The notes under the pieces were generated by a model, which ran no database searches, was not told the DNA's origin, and saw nothing but the letters and a program-made list of their open reading frames with translations. Source: an uncultured Ruminococcus sp. (GTDB taxonomy: Bacteria > Bacillota > Clostridia > Oscillospirales > CAG-272). From it: 9,547 nt of DNA. Shown one piece after another: positions 1 to 6,366 of the stretch (position 1 is the first letter of the stretch; the number at the start of each line of letters is the position of its first letter). A program made the translations under genes and the position numbers. The DNA lies in NCBI GenBank assembly GCA_902783705.1, contig CACZSA010000161.1:1-9547 (forward strand). Direction: 5' to 3'.

Positions 1-1164
1 CACCTGATCCAGCAGCGCGGCGAGGGTCTCCCCGATCTGCGGTCCGCGGAACCCGCGCGCGGCGAGATCCCGCCCGTCGACCCGGAGTCCGCCGAGACTG
101 CGGCATTCGTCCGCCGCGAGGATCGCCCGGGCTACCCGTTTTACCTCGTCGGCCTCGTCGCGCGTGATCCGGCCCGTGAGCGCGGCAAATCCCGCCCAGA
201 CCTCCGGGAAACCGTCCCCGGCGTCGCGCATCAGGCATTTCACGCCGTATGGGCTCCGGTCGATCTCCCCGCGGCGCGTCAGCAGGGAGAGGACCGCGCG
301 CTTCTCGTCCCGCGAGGGCTTGAGCGTGTCCATCACATGCCCCGCCGTCTCCGCGTCCAGCGAATCGAGAAGCACGGCACAGCGCACGGATACGGGCACC
401 TCCCGCTCCATCCGGGCGAAGACCTCCGCCGCACGCCGCACGTTTTCCGCTGTGAGCGGCGGGAGCACATGCGCGACGACCGGGGCGTATTCCCCGAGGA
501 TCCGCGCCGCGCCGACGCCTCCGAGCAGCTTCGTCGTCTCCGCGCAGATACGCTCGCGCGAGATCCGGTCGAGAAGCGCCATCCCGTCCGTCACCGCGTC
601 CCGGCATTCCGCGTCGCAGGCGAAATCCAGCACCGACGCAAAGCGCAGGGCCCGCAGGATGCGCAGCCCGTCCTCACCGAAGCGGTCCGCCGCCCGTCCG
701 ACGCACCGGATCCGATGTGCCGCGAGATCCGCCCGCCCGCCGAAGAGATCGACGATCCCCTGCCCCGGCGCGTAGGCCATCGCGTTGATCGTGAAATCCC
801 GGCGGCACAGGTCGTCCGCGAGGCGGTCCGTGAAGGTCACGGCGTCGGGGTGGCGTCCGTCGGCGTAGGTCCCGTCGATGCGGTAGGTCGTCGTCTCAAC
901 GTTCATCCCGTCCCGCACGACCGTCAGGGTCCCGTGCTTCAGTCCCGTCTCCACCACGCGGCAGTCCGCAAACACCGCCTGCATCTCCTCCGGGCGCGCG
1001 TCCGTCGTGACGTCATAGTCGCCGGGGATCCGCCCCATGAGGTGATCCCGGACGCATCCGCCGACCGCGTACGCGTGATAGCCCGCTGCCTCCAGCCGTC
1101 CGAGCACGAACGCCACCGGCTCCGGCAGGGGGATCGAGATTTCTTTATTTTCCAGTTCCGTCAC
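1..1164 (-). CDS. cca: CCA-adding-type tRNA nucleotidyltransferase (class II), C-terminus cut by window edge
   Basis: The reading frame gives 388 residues from a GTG start and is still open at position 1, so the last part of the protein lies outside the window. Family knowledge: these enzymes add or repair the 3' CCA of tRNA using CTP and ATP in the cytoplasm. Seen in the sequence: the nucleotidyltransferase signature GGCVRD at residues 35-40, the metal-binding pair D49-Y-D51, the RRDFTINAMA block at 121-130, and EDGLR at 164-168, which matches the class II nucleotide-recognition motif EDxxR. A C-terminal block VDGRDLAARG (362-371) is also typical. The GTG start is chosen because it overlaps the nth stop codon (GTGA), has GGAG about 10 nt upstream, and no ATG precedes the conserved block. 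It is the last visible gene of the minus-strand operon and is probably translationally coupled to nth. A bacterial poly(A) polymerase of the same superfamily cannot be fully excluded. Confidence 0.93.
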   Translation of the reverse strand, partial: MTELENKEISIPLPEPVAFVLGRLEAAGYHAYAVGGCVRDHLMGRIPGDYDVTTDARPEEMQAVFADCRVVETGLKHGTLTVVRDGMNVETTTYRIDGTYADGRHPDAVTFTDRLADDLCRRDFTINAMAYAPGQGIVDLFGGRADLAAHRIRCVGRAADRFGEDGLRILRALRFASVLDFACDAECRDAVTDGMALLDRISRERICAETTKLLGGVGAARILGEYAPVVAHVLPPLTAENVRRAAEVFARMEREVPVSVRCAVLLDSLDAETAGHVMDTLKPSRDEKRAVLSLLTRRGEIDRSPYGVKCLMRDAGDGFPEVWAGFAALTGRITRDEADEVKRVARAILAADECRSLGGLRVDGRDLAARGFRGPQIGETLAALLDQV

Positions 1165-1814
1165 GATTGCTTCACTCCGTGTTCCCGTCCGTATGTACAG
1201 AGCTCCTCCCGCATGAGGGGGCATTCCCCGCACCGCGGAGAGCGCGCCATGCAGTATTCCCGTCCGAAGAGCACCATCCGGTGGCAGTACGCCGCCTGCT
1301 CCTCCCCCGGGACGATCCCGTCAAGAATGCGCTCGACCTTCGCCGGGTCCTTGAGGGATGTGTCATAGAAGCCGAAGCGTCCGTTCAGCCGGATGCAGTG
1401 CGTGTCCGCGACGATGCCGGGCTTGCCGAAGCAGTCGCCGAGAACGAGATTCGCGATCTTTCGTCCCACGCCGGGCAGCGCGAGCAGCTCCTCCATCGTA
1501 TCGGGGACCCGGCCTCCGTGAAGCTCGACGATCTGCCGGGACATCGCGACGCAGGATTCGGCCTTCGTGTGAAAGAGGCCGCAGGGCCGGATGATCTCCT
1601 CGACCGCCGGGATCTCCGCCTCCGCCATCGCGTACACGTCCGGGAACGCCTCGAAAAGCGGAACGCAGACGATGTTCACCCGCTCGTCGGTGCACTGGGC
1701 CGAGAGACGGGCGGCGATGAGCAGGCGCCACGGATCGCCGCCGTATTCGAGCGAGCACAGCGCGTCCGGGTAGAGCTCCTTCAAAACCGCGTGAATGCGG
1801 GATACCTCGGGCAT
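1161..1814 (-). CDS. nth: Endonuclease III (DNA glycosylase/AP lyase)
   Basis: The 217-residue product is close to the usual family length. Family knowledge: Nth removes oxidised pyrimidines from DNA and nicks the abasic site, the first step of base-excision repair. Seen: LSAQCTD at 37-43, the helix-hairpin-helix LPGVGRKIA at 113-121 with catalytic Lys119, and VADTH with catalytic Asp137. Four cysteines (188, 195, 198, 206) fit the 4Fe-4S ligands, but the last spacing is C-X7-C instead of the usual C-X5-C. The frame is open far upstream (to 2159) as an Arg/Pro-rich shadow of the PBP gene. The ATG at 1814 is chosen because homology starts there and GGAGG (1820-1824) lies 5 nt upstream. It sits 25 nt after the PBP gene and overlaps cca by 4 bp. 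Confidence 0.95.
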   Translation of the reverse strand: MPEVSRIHAVLKELYPDALCSLEYGGDPWRLLIAARLSAQCTDERVNIVCVPLFEAFPDVYAMAEAEIPAVEEIIRPCGLFHTKAESCVAMSRQIVELHGGRVPDTMEELLALPGVGRKIANLVLGDCFGKPGIVADTHCIRLNGRFGFYDTSLKDPAKVERILDGIVPGEEQAAYCHRMVLFGREYCMARSPRCGECPLMREELCTYGREHGVKQS

Positions 1815-1819
1815 ATCTT

Positions 1820-1824
1820 CCTCC
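1820..1824 (-). promoter_or_regulatory. Ribosome binding site of nth (decides start)
   Basis: GGAGG on the minus strand, 5 nt before the ATG at 1814. It fixes the start against a much longer upstream extension of the same frame that runs through the PBP gene. Confidence 0.8.
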
Positions 1825-1839
1825 GTTTGCTCTCCGTTA

Positions 1840-4245
1840 TTACGGAATATCGATGAGCCATGCGCTCCCGTCGTCGACGTAGCCGCTCGCGGGCTCCTCC
1901 GCCGGGATCGAGGGCTCGAGGGGCGCCGTGTCTGCGGGGATCTCCGTCTGCGGGACCGCTGGCACGGGCTCGGCGTTCGCGGCTTCTGCGGCGGCTGCGA
2001 GCGATTCCTGATACAGCCGTTCCTGCTCGGCGAGGTACGCGGCGTACGCTTCCTCGGCAGCCTGACGTTCGGCTTCCTCCGCGGCGATCCGGGCGGCCTC
2101 TTCCGCTTCCTCGGCGGCCTTCCGCGCACGGATCTCGTCGACGTTGAAGTAATAGTCAAAGATGTCGCGGATCGAATAGCCCGTTTCGGTACCGCCGGAC
2201 GCCTGTTCGATGACGCAGGTGACGATCAGCTCGGGCTTGTCGAACGGCGCGAACGCGATCATGATACCGTTGTCGGAGCGGTCCTCATGCACCTGCGCCG
2301 TACCGGTCTTGCCGCCGACCGGAATGTCGTAATCGGCGAAGACCGTCGCCGCGGAACCGAGGTCCATAACGCCCTTCATGCCTTCCCGCACGGTGTTCAG
2401 AATATCGTCCGGGATCTTGATCTCGTCGGCGACGACCGTTTCGTTCCGCCAGACGGGCTCCTCGCCGCGGAAATCGCGGATCTCCTTCAGGATGTGCGCC
2501 TCGTACCGCGTGCCCTTGTTCAGCACGGTCGAGAGGTAGCAGGCGAGCTGGAGGGGCGTGAAGAGGTTGTCGCTCTGTCCGATGGCGGCCTGCAGGGTGT
2601 CGCCGGGCCCCCACGCGAGGAGTCCGTTGCTGCTCCGGTAGTCCGGTCCCGCGAGGATCCCGGTCGATTCCGGCAGCTCGATCCCGGTGTGTTCGCCGAG
2701 GCCGTAATGGCGGCAGTATTCGTTCATCTTCTGGATCGTGAGCCGGCGGCCCACGTCGAAGAAGAAATAGTTGCAGGATTCCTGAATCGCCGTGACGACG
2801 TTGATCTTGCCGTGGACCTGCCCCGTGAGGAGGTAGAGCCAGCAGCGCGGCGTATATCCCGTGTCGGCGTAATACATGTACTGGCCCTGCGCGTCGATGA
2901 TTGTGTCCTTCGTGATGGTCTTTTCCATGAGGGCCGCCGTCGCGACGCCGATCTTGAACGTGGAGCCCGGCGCGTATCCGCCCATCAGCGCGCGGTTGAG
3001 CATGGGCGAGGTTTCCGTGTCGCCGATCAGATTGCTCCGATACGCGCTGTCCTCGGCATAAAGCGCGAGGTTGTAGGTCGGATAGGAGGCAATCGCGAGG
3101 ATCTCATTGTTGTCCGGATCGATGACGGTCAGCCCGCCCGCGGACGCATCCTCACCGGTGAGGGCCTTATAGGGGTTGGCCTCCTCGCGGATCCGTGCGA
3201 TGTTGCGGGCCAGGGCGTTCTCCGCGACGATCTGCATGTTGATGTCGACGGTGAGATAGACGTCCCGCCCGGCGACCGGCTCCTTCACCACCTCGGTGGA
3301 GACGACGTTGCCGTATCCGTCCTCGGTGATCGAGAGGGTGCCGTCGGTGCCGTGCAGGTATTCCTCAAACGCGGATTCGCAGCCTGCGCGTCCGACCGTG
3401 GCGTTGAGCGCATAGCCGCGCTCGGTATAGTAGTCGGCGGATTCGCCGGGGATCGACCCGACGTAGCCGAGGATGTGCGAGAGATAGCCGGGGTAGCAGT
3501 AGCTGCGCCCGCGCTCCGCCTGTACGGTGAAGCCGCGGGAATAGAGCTCCTCCATGCCCGTGATGAACGCGAGGGAGACGTCTTCTGCGATCTTGTAGGG
3601 ATTCCCCGGCGCGAACTGCGTGAGGGTCATGTCGAGCCGTCGCGCGAAGAGGGTGGAGGCGACGTCATATGTGTAGCGGTAGTAGTACGTGACCTCCTTC
3701 GTGATCGGGTCCTGCTCGCGGGCGAGGATGCCGTAGTAGAGCATCAGGGCCTGGATGTGGTCCTCGACGGGTGCGTCCGCCTTGACGTTGAGCTCATCGA
3801 TGAGCTTGAAGTACCGCCGACCCGCCGCCGTGTCGGAGAAGCCGTCCGGGATCACATAGTCGAGTCCGTCGGCGCGCACGGTCACGGGAAGGTATTCCTT
3901 CGGCGCGAGGATGCACGCCTCCTCCCCGGAGCGCGCGGCGATGGCGGTCATCTCGAGAAGCATTTCGTTCAGCTCCTCGTCCGAGCGCGTGAGGGTCTGG
4001 TAGTCGAGATAGAGGTCATAGGCCTCGGAATTCACGACAAGCGGCACGCCGCTGCGGTCGAAGATCTCGCCGCGCCGCGCCTGGATCACCGCCGTCCGCG
4101 TGCGGTAGACGGTCTGGGAGGACATGCTGTAATAGTCCTGCCCGGAAACCTGTAAGTAGAGGAGGCGTCCCGTGTAGCCGAGCGCGATCGCGACGCAGAT
4201 CAGCGACAGCACGAGAAGGCGCGGGATCTGATTCCTTTTCTGCAT
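1840..4245 (-). CDS. Class B penicillin-binding protein (PBP2-like transpeptidase) with long acidic Ala/Glu-Pro tail
   Basis: The 801-residue product is a D,D-transpeptidase that cross-links peptidoglycan on the outer face of the membrane. Seen: a short basic N-terminus and one membrane segment (about 9-31), then the PBP-dimerisation region with RRGEIFDRSG (58-66 area). The transpeptidase domain has the active-site STFK (Ser428, Lys431), SCN (490-492) and KTGT (646-649). There is no glycosyltransferase domain, so it is class B; YGLGEHTGIELP (514-525) fits the PBP2/MrdA or SpoVD/PBP2B groups, and I do not assign a symbol. After the catalytic domain ends near 700, a tail of about 100 residues follows: a Glu/Ala/Arg-rich probable helix or coiled coil (705-757), then a Pro/Glu-rich acidic stretch ending DIP. 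This tail is longer than usual. The start is set by AAAGGAG 5 nt upstream. It is the second gene of the operon, 44 nt after the small membrane protein. Confidence 0.93.
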   Translation of the reverse strand: MQKRNQIPRLLVLSLICVAIALGYTGRLLYLQVSGQDYYSMSSQTVYRTRTAVIQARRGEIFDRSGVPLVVNSEAYDLYLDYQTLTRSDEELNEMLLEMTAIAARSGEEACILAPKEYLPVTVRADGLDYVIPDGFSDTAAGRRYFKLIDELNVKADAPVEDHIQALMLYYGILAREQDPITKEVTYYYRYTYDVASTLFARRLDMTLTQFAPGNPYKIAEDVSLAFITGMEELYSRGFTVQAERGRSYCYPGYLSHILGYVGSIPGESADYYTERGYALNATVGRAGCESAFEEYLHGTDGTLSITEDGYGNVVSTEVVKEPVAGRDVYLTVDINMQIVAENALARNIARIREEANPYKALTGEDASAGGLTVIDPDNNEILAIASYPTYNLALYAEDSAYRSNLIGDTETSPMLNRALMGGYAPGSTFKIGVATAALMEKTITKDTIIDAQGQYMYYADTGYTPRCWLYLLTGQVHGKINVVTAIQESCNYFFFDVGRRLTIQKMNEYCRHYGLGEHTGIELPESTGILAGPDYRSSNGLLAWGPGDTLQAAIGQSDNLFTPLQLACYLSTVLNKGTRYEAHILKEIRDFRGEEPVWRNETVVADEIKIPDDILNTVREGMKGVMDLGSAATVFADYDIPVGGKTGTAQVHEDRSDNGIMIAFAPFDKPELIVTCVIEQASGGTETGYSIRDIFDYYFNVDEIRARKAAEEAEEAARIAAEEAERQAAEEAYAAYLAEQERLYQESLAAAAEAANAEPVPAVPQTEIPADTAPLEPSIPAEEPASGYVDDGSAWLIDIP

Positions 4246-4250
4246 TTGTA

Positions 4251-4257
4251 CTCCTTT
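4251..4257 (-). promoter_or_regulatory. Ribosome binding site of the PBP gene (decides start)
   Basis: A consensus AAAGGAG lies 5 nt before the ATG at 4245. The same frame stays open upstream to 4410, but that part overlaps the preceding gene and has no signal-anchor character, so the ATG at 4245, directly ahead of the membrane segment, is the start. Confidence 0.85.
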
Positions 4258-4289
4258 ATGTACGGCGGAGACGCGCCCCGCCCGGGAAC

Positions 4290-4613
4290 TCAGCTTCTCC
4301 GGCGCAGGCGCCGCATCCGCATCCGTTCCCCCATTTTCGACAGCCTGTAGGCGACGAGGAAGAAGAGCAGCGCCGCGCCGAAGGCCAGCACCCAAAGCTC
4401 CGCGTTCCACGCCACCTCAAAGCGGAAAAGCTCCGTGTCCGGATCGCGCCGGCGGTAGTAGATATCCTGCATCTCGAGCTTTTTCTTCACGAGGAGGGGA
4501 TTCTTTCCGCCCCAGCGGTCGAGCAATTTCCCGCCGATCTCCCGCGTTCCGCCGAGGACACCCTCCGCCGCGCGGGCCGCGGTCTTTCCGAGTTTTTTCG
4601 TATTCAAAATCAT
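4290..4613 (-). CDS. Small single-span membrane protein of unknown function
   Basis: This 107-residue protein is not one I recognise. Seen: a basic, Gly-rich N-terminal region (1-48, many Lys/Arg), a mixed charged middle containing IYYRRRDPDTELF (51-63), one strongly hydrophobic segment at about 72-90, and a very basic C-terminus rich in Arg and Met (91-107). By the positive-inside rule the C-terminus is probably cytoplasmic. The frame is open from a TTG at 4691, but the promoter predicted at 4697-4725 would start transcription near 4690. The ATG at 4613, with AAAGGA just upstream, is therefore preferred, leaving a leader of about 77 nt. It is the first gene of the operon before the PBP, so a role at the envelope is a reasonable guess from context only. 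MreD is excluded by size and by having a single span. Confidence 0.72.
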   Translation of the reverse strand: MILNTKKLGKTAARAAEGVLGGTREIGGKLLDRWGGKNPLLVKKKLEMQDIYYRRRDPDTELFRFEVAWNAELWVLAFGAALLFFLVAYRLSKMGERMRMRRLRRRS

Positions 4614-4696
4614 CCGTCCTTTCGCATGTCCGTGATCGGGTCCGCGCTTAGTATGCCGGATGCGCCGCAGAATCATACGAAAAGGCTTCAAATTAC

Positions 4697-4725
4697 ATTA
4701 TATCACAGCTTGTGCCCGGATGCAA
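4697..4725 (-). promoter_or_regulatory. Sigma-A promoter of the orf107-PBP-nth-cca operon
   Basis: On the minus strand: -35 TTGCAT (4720-4725), a 17-nt spacer, and a perfect -10 TATAAT (4697-4702) preceded by TGA, an extended -10. Predicted start is near 4690. It faces away from the VanZ promoter at 4812-4840, so the two share an intergenic region. Confidence 0.8.
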
Positions 4726-4757
4726 GAAAAACTTTCCCCGATCTTCTGCGTCCGCAT

Positions 4758-4795
4758 TCTTAACGCCGGATTAAGATTTCCTGAACCCGGCTTAA
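4758..4795. promoter_or_regulatory. Phased TTAA repeats between divergent promoters, possible operator
   Basis: TCTTAA (4758-4763) and TTAAGA (4771-4776) form a 6-bp-arm inverted repeat with a 7-nt centre. A third TTAA lies at 4792-4795. The TTAA cores start at 4760, 4771 and 4792, steps of 11 and 21 bp, about one and two helical turns. They lie between the two divergent -35 boxes, where a regulator could reach both promoters. The binding protein is unknown. Confidence 0.3.
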
Positions 4796-4811
4796 ATCCG
4801 ACCCGAAAGGC

Positions 4812-4840
4812 TTGTATCCGCGCCGCGCGTATGGTATGAT
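4812..4840 (+). promoter_or_regulatory. Sigma-A promoter of the VanZ-family gene
   Basis: -35 TTGTAT (4812-4817), 17-nt spacer, -10 TATGAT (4835-4840) with an extended TGG just before it. Predicted start is near 4847, giving a leader of about 29 nt that includes the AAGGAG site before the ATG at 4876. Confidence 0.72.
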
Positions 4841-4875
4841 GAAGCTGAACAGCTCACCTCCCGAAGGAGTCTCCC

Positions 4876-5466
4876 ATGTCCACGATCGCCGCCTTCGCCC
4901 CGGTTCTTCTCCGAGGACTCGCCGCCGCCCTGCCGCCGCTCTGCGCGTCTCTTCTCGCGCTGCATTTTCTTCTCTTCCGCGAATGGAAAAAGACCGCGCG
5001 CTACGCCGTCTTCGCCCTGTATCTCGCCGTGGTCTGGATCGTCACCGGTCCGCCGGACGCATTTTCGGCGCACTACGCTCCGCGCGTCAATCTCATCCCC
5101 TTCGTCGGGATGGCGGACGCGCCGCTCGAAACAGTCCTCAACGTCCTGTTGTTCATCCCGATCGGGCTGATGCTGCCCCTCCTCTGGCGGCGGTTCCGCG
5201 ACGGACGCCTCGCCGTGCTCTGGGGCTTTACGTTCTCGCTCGCCGTGGAGATCAGCCAGCTTTTCTCGGGGATCACGGATATCGACGATCTGATCGCGAA
5301 CACCCTCGGGACCTTTCTCGGGTATCTCGTCGCCTGCGCCCTGCTGCTCCACTGGCCCGCCCTCGCCAAAACCGACGGCACGCTCTGGGAGCGCGGGATC
5401 CTCTTCCTCGCCGTCCTCCTCGTGATGTTCTTCCTCGCGCCGCTTCTGCAGGGGGCGTTTATCTGA
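4876..5466 (+). CDS. VanZ-family integral membrane protein
   Basis: The 196-residue product has several hydrophobic segments (about 7-34, 40-58, 85-104, 111-130, 143-160, 174-192). The VanZ family pattern is visible: NLIPF at 72-76, then NVLLFIPIG (89-97), then Glu125 and Gln128 of the conserved ExxQ, and DIDDLIANTLG (135-145). VanZ is known from glycopeptide-resistance clusters, where it lowers teicoplanin susceptibility, but most VanZ-domain proteins are chromosomal with unknown roles. No van genes are present here, so resistance should not be inferred. AAGGAG lies 6 nt before the ATG. It has its own promoter, divergent from the PBP operon, and is likely a single-gene unit. Confidence 0.85.
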   Translation: MSTIAAFAPVLLRGLAAALPPLCASLLALHFLLFREWKKTARYAVFALYLAVVWIVTGPPDAFSAHYAPRVNLIPFVGMADAPLETVLNVLLFIPIGLMLPLLWRRFRDGRLAVLWGFTFSLAVEISQLFSGITDIDDLIANTLGTFLGYLVACALLLHWPALAKTDGTLWERGILFLAVLLVMFFLAPLLQGAFI

Positions 5467-5485
5467 CGGCGCAACCTCTCTTTGC

Positions 5486-5514
5486 TTGACGCGGGGGAAA
5501 ATCCGTGATATCAT
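5486..5514 (+). promoter_or_regulatory. Sigma-A promoter of the XRE regulator gene
   Basis: -35 TTGACG (5486-5491), 17-nt spacer, -10 TATCAT (5509-5514) with an extended TGA before it. Predicted start is near 5521. A perfect GCCCGGGC palindrome (5530-5537) lies about 10 nt downstream and could be an autoregulatory site, but in GC-rich DNA it may be chance. Confidence 0.78.
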
Positions 5515-5571
5515 AAAGACGCAGGATGAGCCCGGGCCTCGGACTGACATTCACGGAAAGGAAGATTCCCC

Positions 5572-6282
5572 ATGTTTGACACGCAAAAATTCGGCGGGTA
5601 TCTCGCCAGGCTGCGCAAGCGGGCCGATCTCACGCAGTCGGAGGTCGCCGAGCGGCTGAACGTCACGCGTCAGGCTATTTCCAAGTATGAGATGGGCGAC
5701 AGTTTTCCGGACATCTCCATCCTCACCGACATCGCCTCGATCTTCGGCGTGACCATCGAATCGCTCATCGCCGCCGGGACGCCCTCGGACGGGGAATCGA
5801 AGGTGCTCACAGATCTTGCAAAAGGAATCGAAAGCGAGGCGGAATCGATGGAGGACGTGAAAAACCTCGCGCCGCTCCTCCGCCCGAGCGAGCTTGAAAA
5901 AATCTCCTCAAAGCTCAGACCGCAGGGGATCGACATGACGGAGGTTGTGGAACTTTCGCGCTATCTGAGCGACGAATCGACCGCCGCCCTGATACGTTCA
6001 GCTTCGTTCGACTCGATCGAAGGGGAGCGGGAGAGCGAATTCGTCGCGCACATCCTCCCCCTTCTCGACGAGAAATCCCGGACGGCGCTCTTCGGACGGG
6101 TCATCGCGGGCGAGCTCGACTGGCATGTTCTGAAGATCCTCGCCCCGCACACGCTCTATCTCTTCTCACAGGCCGAGGCGGCCTACATCGATGGCGCGAT
6201 CCCGGAGGAGGCCATGAAATGGTACCGCCAGGCAAACGCCGAGCGGGTGACGCGCGCAATGAAAGAAGCCCAGGAACCGTAA
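5572..6282 (+). CDS. XRE-family transcriptional regulator with helical-repeat C-terminal domain
   Basis: The 236-residue protein begins with a Cro/CI-type DNA-binding domain (about 7-66). The helix-turn-helix is TQSEVAERLNVTRQAISKYE (21-40), and FPDISILTDIASIFGVTIE (45-63) is typical of the family. The remainder is not a domain I can name. It appears to hold four related helical units starting near 97, 127, 159 and 187, each with a hydrophobic-Pro or Leu-rich first helix and a polar-turn-Leu pattern (for example APLLRPSELEKI, LPLLDEKSRTAL), about 30 residues apart. Such a domain would be expected to sense a ligand or partner, which is inference. AAAGGA lies upstream of the ATG with somewhat long spacing. 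The gene has its own promoter and ends at a bidirectional terminator, so it seems monocistronic; its targets may be itself or the upstream VanZ gene. Confidence 0.9.
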   Translation: MFDTQKFGGYLARLRKRADLTQSEVAERLNVTRQAISKYEMGDSFPDISILTDIASIFGVTIESLIAAGTPSDGESKVLTDLAKGIESEAESMEDVKNLAPLLRPSELEKISSKLRPQGIDMTEVVELSRYLSDESTAALIRSASFDSIEGERESEFVAHILPLLDEKSRTALFGRVIAGELDWHVLKILAPHTLYLFSQAEAAYIDGAIPEEAMKWYRQANAERVTRAMKEAQEP

Positions 6283-6312
6283 ACAAACATCCAGAAAACT
6301 CCGCTTCATAAC

Positions 6313-6358
6313 CGCAAAGAGAAAGCCCCGCCTTCCTTCTGACGGAGCTTTCTTTGCG
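6313..6358. terminator. Bidirectional intrinsic terminator between convergent genes
   Basis: CGCAAAGA and AAGCCCCG on the left pair with CGGAGCTT and TCTTTGCG on the right, leaving a two-base GA bulge and a C-A mismatch, with a loop of about 12 nt. GC-rich inner pairs are flanked by A-rich then T-rich arms on both strands, as expected of a two-way terminator. It sits between the stop codons of the XRE gene and the acyl ligase gene, which converge. Confidence 0.72.
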
Positions 6359-6366
6359 TATCGGGT

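Noticed and set aside
164..1368. Long open frames on the plus strand opposite cca and nth
   Set aside because: They have Arg/Pro/Ser-rich translations without motifs, while the minus strand carries the clear CCA-enzyme and Nth signatures.
1795..4155. Open frame of 786 codons on the plus strand opposite the PBP gene
   Set aside because: It is a shadow caused by G/C-rich third positions of the PBP codons. The PBP strand has all catalytic motifs, a ribosome site and a promoter; this frame has none.
4876..5466. Glycopeptide resistance determinant
   Set aside because: The gene only has the VanZ domain; no vanHAX-type ligase or dehydrogenase genes or VanRS pair are nearby, so a resistance role is not supported.
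4792..5550. Minus-strand frame of 252 codons opposite the VanZ gene
   Set aside because: It is highly charged and low in complexity; it would cover two promoters, and the VanZ motifs on the plus strand are clear.
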